Source of the DNA: a candidate division CSSED10-310 bacterium
GTDB taxonomy: Bacteria; CSSED10-310
Length of the DNA stretch: 64,000 bases
NCBI GenBank assembly: GCA_016931515.1
Contig: JAFGEQ010000002.1
Coordinates: 62,001 to 126,000 of the forward strand
Direction: 5' to 3'
Part shown: piece by piece, positions 15,650-26,800 of the stretch
Position numbering within the stretch: the first letter of the stretch is position 1
How the letters are laid out: each line of letters begins with the position of its first letter
Translations under genes and position numbers: made by a program
Notes under the pieces: model-generated
Databases searched by the model: none
What the model saw: only the letters and a program-made list of their open reading frames with translations
Told to the model about the DNA's origin: nothing

Positions 15650-16765
15650 TCAGGTAATTGTATTCAGAAATAGATCGACAATCTTATCCAAACTGAACTG
15701 CTGAACATGACGGTGTCCTGCGTCCGAAAATGCCTGAGCCTGCTCTGGATCATCCAGTAATTGAATGATTTTATCAGGAAACAGGTACCAATTCTCTTTC
15801 GAGAGAATGAACTCCTGGTGATCAGCAGGAGTATAAGTCCGGATATTCCCCCCTCCGTCAGTTGCTATGTACGGAACCCCCATCGCCATAGCTTCGAGTA
15901 GAACCCTGGAAAAAGCTTCGAAACTGCTGGTCATGATGTAAAGATTCGCGCATCCATAGTATTTGGGAGTGTCGATATTCGGAATTTTACCGATCATGAA
16001 AACCGCACCACCGTCTATCCACTCTTTGAGACGCTTTTCCAGTGCTGCCCTGTAATGGCCATCACCAGCAATAATAAATACAATATCATTCCTCTTCTCG
16101 ATCACAGCGGCAATTATTTCCGGTAGAAGCGCCGCTCGCCCTTCCTCTATTTCATGCAAGTAAAGAACAATTTTTTTTTCGGGGTCAATTCCCAGTGAAT
16201 CCGGGATTTCCCTGGGATTAACCATTGAACGGTCGAATCGTTTGAGGTTGATATAGTTGGGGATAACCCGAATTGTATCTCTGCGGAGCGGATATCGAGC
16301 CGCATAATAGTCAGCCATGTAATCCGTTCCGGTCACGAGGTGATGAATCATCCTAAATGTAAGTCTAAGGAGGTACCGTTGTAGTTTGTTGGTCTGAACG
16401 ATGTCATCCAGTGCATCCATGACAATGCAGTGCCAGAGATATGTTCTACCACCCGCTAATCGGTTCAGAAGCGCAGAGAAGCGAGCAGGGCCGGTTGTGT
16501 AATGGTGGTAGAATATCGAATACCCTTGGAAACGAGCGCTGATGATTGCGGAACACCGTCGGATCGTGGCAATGAAGCCTCTGCCCGTAAGGTCCAAGAC
16601 CTTGGTTGGTGATTCAAATACAGGGGGTTCCTGTGCATCCATAACATGCAATCTCACATCTGCCTTGAGCCCCAGAGCTTCAATAAACTCATAAATATGA
16701 TAATAATGACGATGTGTAGCGGTTCGGTAGTTTAATAAATTGAAGCAGATTTTTGCTTGTTTCAT
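15650..16765 (-). CDS. Glycosyltransferase, GT4 / GT-B fold
   Basis: A 371-aa protein that would transfer a sugar from a nucleotide donor to a glycan or lipid. The second half has the GT4 donor-binding region: YLHEIEEGRAALLPEIIAAV, IIAGDGHYRAALEKRL, then a segment with SFEAFSRVLLEAMAMGVPYI, equivalent to the EGF-x7-E motif, and ATDGGGN. The N-terminal half is less conserved, as usual for acceptor domains. ATG at 16765 overlaps the mgtE stop in an ATGA junction, so the two are translated together even though their functions are unrelated. An upstream start at 16822 would run 60 bases into mgtE. Sugar and acceptor are unknown; a surface glycan is likely given the neighbouring LPS genes. Confidence 0.85.
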   Translation of the reverse strand: MKQAKICFNLLNYRTATHRHYYHIYEFIEALGLKADVRLHVMDAQEPPVFESPTKVLDLTGRGFIATIRRCSAIISARFQGYSIFYHHYTTGPARFSALLNRLAGGRTYLWHCIVMDALDDIVQTNKLQRYLLRLTFRMIHHLVTGTDYMADYYAARYPLRRDTIRVIPNYINLKRFDRSMVNPREIPDSLGIDPEKKIVLYLHEIEEGRAALLPEIIAAVIEKRNDIVFIIAGDGHYRAALEKRLKEWIDGGAVFMIGKIPNIDTPKYYGCANLYIMTSSFEAFSRVLLEAMAMGVPYIATDGGGNIRTYTPADHQEFILSKENWYLFPDKIIQLLDDPEQAQAFSDAGHRHVQQFSLDKIVDLFLNTIT

Positions 16766-18183
16766 TTGAGATAGTCTAACAGAATCGTTGCAGTTGAGAG
16801 ATATAGTGTTGTTGAAACGCAATCATTCAAGGTTGTCACAAGTGGCCCTGAGGCAACAGCTGGATCAATATTCCAACGGGCAAAAATCATGGGCATCAGA
16901 GATCCCGACAGTGCAGCGAATGACATCCCGCACATCATCGATATTCCAACAACCAGACCCAGAGACATATTTCCGAAACCCAATCCTCCAAAACAACCGA
17001 CAAGCAACCCACATATAGATCCAAGAATCCAGCCAACCCTGATTTCCTTCCATACGTTGTTGAAAAGATTCAAAGGAAGAAGCCTGCCTGTTGCAAGTCC
17101 GCGAACGGTGATCGCCGCAGCTTGAGTTCCAATATTTCCTGACATGCCGGTTATAACAGGTATAAAGGAAGTTAATGTAATCACCGTTTCCAGCGCTCGA
17201 TCAAAAAGACCAATAATAAACGCTGTCATCAGTCCTGTTCCAATTGAAACAATCAGCCAGGGAAGACGAACGCGCGAAATTCTGAATATCCTGTTGCCAT
17301 ACATCATCTCTTCCACGTCTGATCCCGCTAATTTATAGATATCTTCACTGACTTCATCTTCCATTATGTCCATAACATCATCAACGGTGATAATTCCAAC
17401 CAATCGATTCTTTGAATTAACGACTGGAACTGCGAGCAAATCATAGCGAAAAACAACCTTTGCCACTGCTGCCTGATCTTCATTGACGTATACTTTTACA
17501 ACATCACGTTTCGCAATACGTCCCAATAGCTGATTGCCATCCGCAAGAAGCAGTTGACGAAAAGATATGACTCCTGACAATCTGGATTCCGGGTCTAATG
17601 TATACAGATAAAATATTGGTAAGTCTCTGTATCTGCGTCGAATCATCGCAACCGCGTCCTCAACAGTGTCCGTTTCGGGCAGCGCAAGATACTCCATCTG
17701 CATCATGCTGCCGGCTGCGTCTGGTGTATAGCTGAGCATCTGCTGCAGGTGTCTCCGGGTAAATCGGTCGGGTACCTGAGTCACAATTGTCTCAACACGA
17801 TCTCGTGGCAGCACATTTAATATTTCGACTACTTCATCACTGGGAAGATCGTCGATGACCTTGATGACAAGTGCATCTTCCATCGCCTGTAAAATTTCCA
17901 AACGCACATTTTCCGGCATCTCGAGAAGCGTTTTTCCTAATTTTCGAGCCTTCAGAATATGGGGAAGAATCGTCCTGCGATCCGCGAGAGACAGTTGCCC
18001 CAGGGTCTCACCAAGATCTGTCGGATGCAGTTTCAGGATAACTTTCTGAAGACTCCCCCAAGCGTTCGCTCGCAATAAGCGCGAAACAATACTGCTGTAA
18101 ACTTGGGAATCTCTTGTCTTCTTTATCACTTGATTCACGATTTTCCACAACCTCTCGAAAACATCGGATCCGGAGAAGTTCAC
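16762..18183 (-). CDS. mgtE: Magnesium transporter MgtE
   Basis: A 473-aa Mg2+ channel of the inner membrane. The order is complete: MgtE N-terminal helical domain (about 30-135), two CBS domains (about 145-270, with VPVVNSKNRLVGIITVDDV), a connecting helix (MDIMEDEVSEDIYKLAG) and five C-terminal membrane spans with the pore signature SGNIGTQAAAITVRGLA. The length fits the family. The start is GTG at 18183 with AGG 8 bases upstream. No Mg2+ riboswitch (M-box) fits in the 58 bases between it and the divergent lipoprotein gene. The glycosyltransferase start overlaps its stop. Confidence 0.95.
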   Translation of the reverse strand: MNFSGSDVFERLWKIVNQVIKKTRDSQVYSSIVSRLLRANAWGSLQKVILKLHPTDLGETLGQLSLADRRTILPHILKARKLGKTLLEMPENVRLEILQAMEDALVIKVIDDLPSDEVVEILNVLPRDRVETIVTQVPDRFTRRHLQQMLSYTPDAAGSMMQMEYLALPETDTVEDAVAMIRRRYRDLPIFYLYTLDPESRLSGVISFRQLLLADGNQLLGRIAKRDVVKVYVNEDQAAVAKVVFRYDLLAVPVVNSKNRLVGIITVDDVMDIMEDEVSEDIYKLAGSDVEEMMYGNRIFRISRVRLPWLIVSIGTGLMTAFIIGLFDRALETVITLTSFIPVITGMSGNIGTQAAAITVRGLATGRLLPLNLFNNVWKEIRVGWILGSICGLLVGCFGGLGFGNMSLGLVVGISMMCGMSFAALSGSLMPMIFARWNIDPAVASGPLVTTLNDCVSTTLYLSTATILLDYLK

Positions 18184-18241
18184 TATACCTGAACTAATCG
18201 TTTAAATTAAGCGTAATGTTATTTGAAGGGAGATTCTGCCC

Positions 18242-19378
18242 ATGAAAACTGGTGTAGTATTATCGCTGCTCATCGCGATCTTCCTGTTCTCAGGCTGTGT
18301 CACTCAACAGTACATCTATAAACCAGATGAACTCCTCGATCTTTTTACCAATCGTATCAGTACCGATGACTTAGAAAGGATTGAAATTCCGTATAAGTCA
18401 ACGCCGGATATGAAGGAATATGCCCGGAAAGTCGTGGGAAATGAAATCAATCCAGTCAAGAAATCAATACGTCTGGTCGAGGCGATAATCTCTGAGTGGA
18501 AACTGGATGTTTCCTATGATCGGACGGCAGACGCAACTGCTGAAAAGGTCTTTCACGAAACAAAACGCGCCAATTGCTTGTCTTTTACTCATTTGTTTGT
18601 CAGCTTAGCGCGCGCAGTCGGTATCAAAGCGCACTATGTTGATGTTCGCCATGATGACTTGATCTCAACATCCAGCATGATGGTCAGCAGTCGGCATATC
18701 TGCGCAGGCGTGCACGACGGAGCAGATTTCTTTCTGATCGACTTCGATCCCGATCCGAGAAAAACATACCGTATTTACCAGAAAATTGATGATATTGAGG
18801 CCATTGCAAATCATTACAACAATGTCGCAATCAATCGATTTGCTGTTAACGAGGAAAACCTTGAGGATGCGATCAGGTTACTCGATCTGTCATTGCGTAT
18901 CAAACCTGATTTCAGCCGAGCCCTCAACAACAGGGGCTCGCTCCTGTTTCTACAGGGATATTCAGATGCAGCGGAGCAGTCTTTCCGGCAGGCTTTGAAA
19001 TATGATCCCAAAATGCCCGAAGCTAACTCCAATCTATCGGGTTTAATGCTCGAGAAAGGCGATGCTGTATCAGCACTATCTTACGCGCACATCGCCGTCC
19101 AGTCTCAACCGAATAATATGCACTATCATTATAAGCTGGCTTTAGCACTGATTTATGCCACCGATTATACACAGGCTTATAAAGAGTTCCGCTGGATTAC
19201 TCGTAGATCTCCAGAGTATTACCAGGCATTTCATGGACTGGCAGTATCGGCATATCACATTGGCAAGTATGATGCAGCGGAAAATGCGATCAAAAAAGCA
19301 CAGAGACTCCAACCCGAGAGTCGGGATCTTGTTTATCTTGAATCCCTGATTCGCATGAAACGTCATGAACAGAAATGA
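18242..19378 (+). CDS. Lipoprotein with transglutaminase-like and TPR domains
   Basis: A 378-aa lipoprotein with a signal peptide ending in the lipobox FSGC (about residue 19). Residues about 60-180 have a transglutaminase-like (papain-fold) core with the Cys of RANCLSFTHLF, a His in SSRHICAGV and an Asp in LIDFDPD, a plausible catalytic triad. From about 200 to the end there are five TPR-like repeats (for example ALNNRGSLLFLQGYSDAAEQ). It would act in the periplasm, perhaps in protein processing or envelope assembly. GGGAG lies before the ATG. It is divergent from mgtE and convergent with trxB (5 bases between stops). Substrate unknown. Confidence 0.8.
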   Translation: MKTGVVLSLLIAIFLFSGCVTQQYIYKPDELLDLFTNRISTDDLERIEIPYKSTPDMKEYARKVVGNEINPVKKSIRLVEAIISEWKLDVSYDRTADATAEKVFHETKRANCLSFTHLFVSLARAVGIKAHYVDVRHDDLISTSSMMVSSRHICAGVHDGADFFLIDFDPDPRKTYRIYQKIDDIEAIANHYNNVAINRFAVNEENLEDAIRLLDLSLRIKPDFSRALNNRGSLLFLQGYSDAAEQSFRQALKYDPKMPEANSNLSGLMLEKGDAVSALSYAHIAVQSQPNNMHYHYKLALALIYATDYTQAYKEFRWITRRSPEYYQAFHGLAVSAYHIGKYDAAENAIKKAQRLQPESRDLVYLESLIRMKRHEQK

Positions 19379-19383
19379 GATTG

Positions 19384-20325
19384 TTACTTGACCGGATACA
19401 TTTCAAGAAAGTCCTGGGCTTCAATCGCTGCCATTGCGCCGGTTCCCGCAGCAGTTATTGCTTGTCGATAACGAGCATCCCTGACATCCCCCGCTACAAA
19501 AACTCCAGGGATACAGGACGCAACATCACCGCGTCCACATTTAATAAATCCGCTGTCATCAACCGGAAGTTGACCCTTTAGAAATGACGTATTGGGGGTA
19601 TGACCGATCGCAACAAAAACCCCATCCAGATCCAATCGGCTCATGACATTTGTTTTAATGTTCTTTAAACGCAATCCTGTCACTCCAGTCGAAGGATCCC
19701 CAAGTATTTCATCAACTATCGAATCCCAAACGAATTTGATTTTCTTGTTCCGCATGGCTCTTTCCTGCATGTAAGGCGATGCGCGAAGCTCGTTTCGCCG
19801 ATGTATTACAATCACTTCCGACGCAAATCGCGTCAGATGTATCGCCTCTTCCATCGCAGTATCCCCACCTCCGATTATAGCGACTTTTTTGTCGGAGAAG
19901 AAAAAACCATCGCAGGTTGCACATGCAGAGACTCCATGACCCCGCAGACGTTGTTCCGATTCAATATTTAACCATCTCGCCGATGCTCCGCTTGCAACGA
20001 TCAAGGCATCAGCCAGTAGTTGCTTCCCGTCTCCGTATGTTATCGAAAACGGTCTTTTACTAAGATCCACTTCCTGCACTTCTTCCTGAATCAGTCGCGA
20101 GCCAAATCGTTCTGCCTGCTTTCTGCAGTTCTCCATCAATTCCGGTCCATTAACCCCATCGGGCCATCCCGGAAAATTCTCAATGTCCGTCGTTATCATC
20201 AGTTGCCCACCAGGTTGAATCCCTTCAAAAACAATGGGGTCCAAGTTTGCCCTGGCAGCGTAAATTGCCGCTGTCAAACCGGCAGGTCCACTACCGATAA
20301 TGACCAACTGAACTCTTTCTTCCAT
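19384..20325 (-). CDS. trxB: Thioredoxin reductase
   Basis: A 313-aa flavoenzyme that reduces thioredoxin with NADPH in the cytosol. It has the FAD motif GSGPAGLTAA at the N-terminus, the redox-active CATC (135-138) followed by DG, the NADPH motif GGGDTAMEEA, and the FAD-closing segment GVFVAGDVRDARYRQ near the C-terminus. The length is exactly that of bacterial low-molecular-weight TrxB. GGAGAG precedes the ATG. It lies 116 bases downstream of kdsD on the same strand; that gap shows nothing recognised. Confidence 0.96.
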   Translation of the reverse strand: MEERVQLVIIGSGPAGLTAAIYAARANLDPIVFEGIQPGGQLMITTDIENFPGWPDGVNGPELMENCRKQAERFGSRLIQEEVQEVDLSKRPFSITYGDGKQLLADALIVASGASARWLNIESEQRLRGHGVSACATCDGFFFSDKKVAIIGGGDTAMEEAIHLTRFASEVIVIHRRNELRASPYMQERAMRNKKIKFVWDSIVDEILGDPSTGVTGLRLKNIKTNVMSRLDLDGVFVAIGHTPNTSFLKGQLPVDDSGFIKCGRGDVASCIPGVFVAGDVRDARYRQAITAAGTGAMAAIEAQDFLEMYPVK

Positions 20326-20441
20326 CTCTCTACTCTCCTGCTAACAGCGTTGTTTCATGACTCACACTATATGAATCCATCCATTTCAATCAGACAACAA
20401 GTTGGAATAATACGACCTGAACAAGCCATCATGCGATTGTG

Positions 20442-21402
20442 CTACAATCCTGCTATCACAAGATCGTGCAGACGAATAATACCACATGCTCGTCTTTTAT
20501 CATCAATAACCGGCAGAACAGCTATCTGGCTGCTTCTCTCCTCCATCAGTCGCAAAGCATCCATTGCCAGATCCTGGCGATTCACAGAAATCGGATCCTT
20601 TGTCATCAATTCATCCACTGTTATCTCCAGAATATTCGGATGCGTCTGAATCGCCCGGCGGAGATCGCCATCTGTCAGAATTCCTTTCAATACGTGTTCA
20701 GGAGTTACAATCAGAACCGCTCCCATTGATTTTCCGGTCATCGTAATCAAAGCGTCTTTCATTCGCGTTCCCGATCTGACCAATGGTGTCTCATCACCGG
20801 AATGCATTAGATCCTCTACTTTGAGAAGAAGCCTTTTTCCCAAAGTGCCTGCGGGATGAAACTCAGCAAAATTGTCGGAGTTAAACTTGTGAAGTTTGAT
20901 GAGTGCAGCTGCGAGAGCATCACCAATCACCATCTGAACAGTCGTGCTGGCCATCGGCGCCATCCCCATCGGACAAGCTTCCCGTGGCACCGTGAACCCG
21001 ATGACGGCATCCGCCGATTGTCCAAGATGCGACTCCCGCCGTGCTGTTACGGCAATTACTTTGATCTTTCTGGATCTTACGAACATCAGGAGTCTGCGAA
21101 TCTCATCCGATTCGCCACTGTTGGATAGAAGAAGGATGACATCCTGGGGTACGATCATTCCCATATCGCCATGCAGACATTCGACTGGATGAACAAACAC
21201 GGATTGCGTTCCGGTACTTGACAAAGTTGACGCAATCTTCCTCGCAACAAGTCCGGATTTGCCTATACCCATTGTCACGATTTTTCCCCGACAGCCCATG
21301 ATCATCTCGACAGCTGTGACAAAATCCTGATCCAGCACATCCCTTGACGCCCTTATCGCTTCTGTTTCCTTATCAAAAACATCCTGCGCGTCGTGTATAA
21401 TT

Positions 21403-21416
<14 letters not shown>
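20442..21416 (-). CDS. kdsD: D-arabinose-5-phosphate isomerase
   Basis: A 324-aa protein that converts ribulose-5-phosphate to arabinose-5-phosphate, the first committed step to KDO. A SIS domain occupies about residues 35-180, with GIGKSGLVARKIASTLSSTG, HPVECLHGDMG and SNSGESDE. Two CBS domains follow (about 205-324). The linker FHPAGTLGKRLLLKVEDLM is characteristic of the KdsD/KpsF/GutQ family. The start overlaps kdsA by 14 bases. It is the third gene of the fcl-kdsA-kdsD operon. A GutQ-type paralogue is possible, but kdsA adjacency supports kdsD. Confidence 0.94.
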
Positions 21417-23204
<1,788 letters not shown>

Positions 23205-23329
23205 CTACCTCCCATCCGATGTAAACGTCTTCTTACCCGATCCAGTTTAAACGTAACAGAGTCATTTGCAACTGGTTTCGGAACAAACCCGTCGACATCC
23301 GGCACTGAGTTCACTATGATTGCGTTCTG

Positions 23330-24043
23330 ATGACCAGTATGAAAACCGGCACATCCATTCACCCGATTGATACAGCAGCCTTTGTAGCAGTTATTGTGTC
23401 AGGTGGCACTGGCCGACGATTTGGTTCATCCAAGCCGAAACAGTTTTCATCGCTAGCTGACCAGACGGTTCTGTCCTGCTCCGTCAATGCATTCTGTAAT
23501 TTTACGGGGCTGCAAGAACTCATTATTGTATCCCATCCGGATTGGTTGGATGAAACACGTAAAATACTGAAAGACACCATCCGAACAGGACAGATTAAAA
23601 TTGTGGCTGGTGGCGAATTCAGGCAAGACTCCAGTCGACTCGGCCTCGAAGCAATCACTTCATCTGATAGCATTCCTGTGCTCATACACGATGCAGTTCG
23701 TCCATGGATTTCAACTGAACTGATACACTCCATCCTGGCAGCAGTTCTCTCCGGTTGCTGCGCCGTGATTCCGGTGCTTTCAACCCATGATAGCATGGTT
23801 ATGATCCGGAATGGTATCGTCACGGAGTATATCGACCGGTCCGAAATCGGCCATGTTCAAACACCTCAAGGATTTTTCCTCAATGTTATTCGCAAAGAGC
23901 ATCGCAGAGCATTCGCTTCCGGGAAACGACACTTTACGGATGATGCATCCCTGATGCTGGCGGGAGGATACCCAGTAATGGCTATCCCCGGGGATCCGTT
24001 AAATAAAAAAATCACGGTTCCCGGTGATCTAAACTCGAGCTGA
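23330..24043 (+). CDS. ispD: 2-C-methyl-D-erythritol 4-phosphate cytidylyltransferase (IspD/TarI family)
   Basis: A 237-aa CTP-dependent cytidylyltransferase. The N-terminal GGTGRRFGSSKPKQF, the central IHDAVRPW, HVQTPQGF and the C-terminal KKITVPGDL are the family signatures. The usual role is the third step of the MEP isoprenoid pathway. The same fold serves as ribitol- or alditol-phosphate cytidylyltransferase (TarI), and the location beside glycan-precursor genes leaves that open; motif wording favours IspD. It overlaps the 3' end of the convergent 231-aa gene by 32 bases. The 131-base gap before it shows no clear promoter. Confidence 0.85.
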   Translation: MTSMKTGTSIHPIDTAAFVAVIVSGGTGRRFGSSKPKQFSSLADQTVLSCSVNAFCNFTGLQELIIVSHPDWLDETRKILKDTIRTGQIKIVAGGEFRQDSSRLGLEAITSSDSIPVLIHDAVRPWISTELIHSILAAVLSGCCAVIPVLSTHDSMVMIRNGIVTEYIDRSEIGHVQTPQGFFLNVIRKEHRRAFASGKRHFTDDASLMLAGGYPVMAIPGDPLNKKITVPGDLNSS

Positions 24044-24707
24044 TACCTCCGGCCCGATCCCAGATATATAACCATGTCAATGCAATTGTATTCACTGCGC
24101 TGGAGTAAGTAATCGTACCCGTTCCGAAGGGTGCCGACAACAGATCATAATCAGCAATTCTTTTGTTTTCCCTGTTCAGGGTTTCCTCCAGTATAGCGGT
24201 CAATTGATCTCTACGTTCAGCGGAACGTATGAGCAGTTGTCTAAGCCCTTCAGCGGATCTTGGCCGGGAGTCCAGACCTCTCCAGCGAATCCTAAAATAC
24301 TGCCGGTTCTTTTGTAAAAAGATTGCATAATCTGTAATCCAGTTTGCATCATTCAACCGGGACGGCTGTGTCAGGAGAGAATGAATATCCGATATTCGCC
24401 GGGCAATTCGGCCGAGTAACCGAGAGCCGCCCGAATATGAGTGATCAGTAGTGAATGAGCGAATCGCAGACTCACTATCAGTCAGAATAGCATTAACATT
24501 CTCCTGCAGATTCATTCTTTGAGTGGGTTGAGTCATCTGACCGGCATAAACATCATCCGCATAATGTTGAATGACCCATTGCAAGTTTGCCGGCATCAAT
24601 TTTTGGGCATCACCGATCATGCCAAGATAGTTTTGCTCCGTCCAGCATGCTTGAGTTGCAGCAATCAGTACAAGATATCCTGTCAGCAAGGTAATCAATC
24701 TGCGCAT
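24012..24707 (-). CDS. Secreted helical protein of unknown function
   Basis: A 231-aa protein with a signal peptide at about residues 1-21 (LITLLTGYLVLIAATQA), followed by a mostly helical body. CWTEQNYLGMIGDAQKLMPANLQWVIQHYADDVYAG is loosely like the start of zinc-dependent phospholipase C/S1-P1 nuclease proteins (a Trp near the mature N-terminus, then a LP..L pattern), but the His ligands of that family are mostly absent, so I do not assign it. The C-terminal part has a segment that could be a membrane-associated helix (NTIALTWLYIWDRAGG). It converges on and overlaps ispD by 32 bases. Confidence 0.65.
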   Translation of the reverse strand: MRRLITLLTGYLVLIAATQACWTEQNYLGMIGDAQKLMPANLQWVIQHYADDVYAGQMTQPTQRMNLQENVNAILTDSESAIRSFTTDHSYSGGSRLLGRIARRISDIHSLLTQPSRLNDANWITDYAIFLQKNRQYFRIRWRGLDSRPRSAEGLRQLLIRSAERRDQLTAILEETLNRENKRIADYDLLSAPFGTGTITYSSAVNTIALTWLYIWDRAGGISSSLDHREP

Positions 24708-24849
24708 GAAACCTCCTCAACACCGCAGTCACAATAGCAGGTCACGGTAACGTGAGCAATTAATTTCGATTGGAGAGTCATAAACAAATCAGGTATGATT
24801 GAAGTGCATTGTTTTTTTGAACGTTACATATGGAGGTTAGAGGAATTTT

Positions 24850-25713
24850 ATGCTCAAGGCAGGAATTTTTGTGGATGCTGAAAATGTTATGAGAACCGGC
24901 GGATGGGGTTTGCGTTACGACACGTTGCAAGAGTTTGTCCGTGCTCAAAACGCTCATATCATCCGTGCAAACACTTACCTTGCTCAGGATAATGAACGAG
25001 AAGCCCTGGATGTCGAGTTTCGCCGGAAGAAGGATTTATATCGATCTAATCTGAGACAAATGGGTTACAAGGTCGTCTTAAAACCAGTGCGCAGGTACCG
25101 GGATTCTGAGGGCGTTCTTGTTACTAAAGCGAATGCAGATCTCGAACTGGCAGTTGACGCTATTATGCAGGCGCGTGAATTGGACTACATCGTTCTTCTA
25201 TCCGGAGACGGTGATTTCACACGATTGGTGACAGCCTGTCAGGATTTAGGATGCCGAGTAGATGTCATTGGTCTTCATTATTGCAGCCGGGAATTACGAG
25301 AAGCAGCCGATCATTTTGTTTCAGGCTTTTTAATTCCGGAGCTTCTTCCTGTACCCGATGGTCGAAGCCGTGGTCTTTTAACAGCGGTAAACGAGGAAAA
25401 GTACTTTGGTTGGCTATCCATTTTTCGATCATTGAAGCTGGATGATATCGATCGGGAAATCTTCATTCACGGCAATGATCTTGAAGGCGGTCGCATGACC
25501 AATGAACGATTCGCAATACTGCGTGAGCAGCAGGCTATCATTGACTTCCAATTAGTGGAGGACGAGAGAGGTCGACGAGCTGTCAACGCGGTCGTATTGA
25601 GACCCGAAGAGAGCACCTGGCCGGTTAAGCGGGAAGGTGAGGAGGCGGAGAATACTGCTGAGCCACCGATCATCGACGAACGAATCAAGGGAGATACAAA
25701 CTATGAAGATTAA
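24850..25713 (+). CDS. NYN-domain (LabA/DUF88) ribonuclease-like protein with cold-shock-like C-terminus
   Basis: A 287-aa cytosolic protein. Residues 1-165 are a NYN/PIN-like nuclease domain with the acidic set intact: D9 in FVDAENV, D97 and D103 in ANADLELAVD, and D120/D122 in SGDGDF. Residues about 183-251 look like a cold-shock (OB-fold) domain: a GWLSIF strand, DREIFIHGNDL, an FAILREQQ turn and a closing RGRRAVNAVVL strand, which match the order of CspA strands. The tail is acidic and disordered. Nuclease and RNA-binding modules together suggest an RNA-cleaving enzyme. AGAGGA precedes the ATG. The M23 peptidase gene overlaps its end by 11 bases. The plus-strand upstream sequence has TATGAT as a possible -10. 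Confidence 0.8.
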   Translation: MLKAGIFVDAENVMRTGGWGLRYDTLQEFVRAQNAHIIRANTYLAQDNEREALDVEFRRKKDLYRSNLRQMGYKVVLKPVRRYRDSEGVLVTKANADLELAVDAIMQARELDYIVLLSGDGDFTRLVTACQDLGCRVDVIGLHYCSRELREAADHFVSGFLIPELLPVPDGRSRGLLTAVNEEKYFGWLSIFRSLKLDDIDREIFIHGNDLEGGRMTNERFAILREQQAIIDFQLVEDERGRRAVNAVVLRPEESTWPVKREGEEAENTAEPPIIDERIKGDTNYED

Positions 25714-26785
25714 TTTCACATGGCCGGATCACTTGATACCGATGGTGGCCCCATTAGGTGGCGACCAGTTCATGGTCGATCTTTTTATCAACAGCATTCT
25801 CCTGGAAAATGATGAAGTGATACCTCGCCGTTTTACACGAATGATTCTGGATCTATTGAATGACGATAAACCTCTCTGGAGGATGGAAATCCCGCTTCCA
25901 GCATTAATGTCACATCTGGCGGTGGACTCTGAGTTAAATACTCTCTCAGAGGAGAAAAAACGAAATTACGTAGGGGAGCATCTGGCAGATCGAATGGACA
26001 GAATCCAGACGGATCCGGTATTCCAGCCGGGCAGTCGAGGACTGTTAAGGCGTTTCCCGATTCGTTTCCTGGCAACATCCATACCGGATACACTGATCGC
26101 TCGTGCTTTTTCAGGACCTCATCTGATTGGACGAGCCGAGATCGCTGTTCGACCTTTCTCGAACAAACGAGCTTATCATTTTCCGGTATCTGGTGCATGG
26201 CAGGTAATCAATAACTTTGATTATACACTGGGACATCGTGCTTATGCCGGTCAAGAGTTTGCGATGGATTTTGTCCAGTTGGGTTCTGATGGATTGTTAA
26301 GAAAAGGACTCTCGAATGATCCATCGGATTATTATTGTTTTGGCGCGGAAGTCGAAGCGATGCATGACGGTGTTGTCGTGCATATAGAAAGCCGGATACC
26401 CGATAATTCTGCAGGTTGTAATTCAAACGGAAAGGCTTTTCAGAAACGCGTAGATAAGTATGGTTATACTTCCGGGCGCTCCGGGAACCATATCATCATC
26501 CGGCATGATGAGGATCGTTTCAGTTTTTATGCACACCTTAAGACTAATTCGATAGATCTCAAACCCGGGGACGAAGTCCGGCGCGGGCAAAGAATAGCCC
26601 TGGTTGGCAACTCCGGTCATTGTTCCCATGCCCATCTCCACATCCAACTGAATGAGGGAGAAAATCCGCTGGGTCACCGAGGACTTCCAATGTCTTTTGA
26701 TAATCTTTTTGATTTTTTCGGGCAGCCGCTACCTTTCATAACTCACAACAATCTCCTTGTTCACCGAGCGGTTAAAGACCGGTGA
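25703..26785 (+). CDS. M23-family (LytM-type) metallopeptidase without a signal peptide
   Basis: A 360-aa protein. The C-terminal half carries the LytM zinc site: H...D in AYAGQEFAMDF (about 195-205) and the HAHLHIQ motif (about 315), with the supporting HIIIRHDEDRFSFYAHLK and GDEVRRGQRIALVGNSGHC. LytM enzymes cut peptidoglycan cross-links or scaffold other hydrolases. The N-terminal 170 residues are not recognised, and no signal peptide or membrane span is seen, which is unusual for a wall hydrolase. ATG at 25703 overlaps the NYN gene by 11 bases; an earlier start at 25637 would overlap far more. Co-translation with an RNase is unexplained. Confidence 0.85.
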   Translation: MKINFTWPDHLIPMVAPLGGDQFMVDLFINSILLENDEVIPRRFTRMILDLLNDDKPLWRMEIPLPALMSHLAVDSELNTLSEEKKRNYVGEHLADRMDRIQTDPVFQPGSRGLLRRFPIRFLATSIPDTLIARAFSGPHLIGRAEIAVRPFSNKRAYHFPVSGAWQVINNFDYTLGHRAYAGQEFAMDFVQLGSDGLLRKGLSNDPSDYYCFGAEVEAMHDGVVVHIESRIPDNSAGCNSNGKAFQKRVDKYGYTSGRSGNHIIIRHDEDRFSFYAHLKTNSIDLKPGDEVRRGQRIALVGNSGHCSHAHLHIQLNEGENPLGHRGLPMSFDNLFDFFGQPLPFITHNNLLVHRAVKDR

Positions 26786-26800
26786 CACTGCTGTAATACA

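Noticed and set aside
18184-18241. Mg2+ riboswitch before mgtE
   Set aside because: The divergent gap is only 58 bases, too short for an M-box, and no such structure is seen.
24012-24707. Zinc-dependent phospholipase C assignment
   Set aside because: Only the N-terminal spacing is similar; the His/Asp metal ligands are not present.
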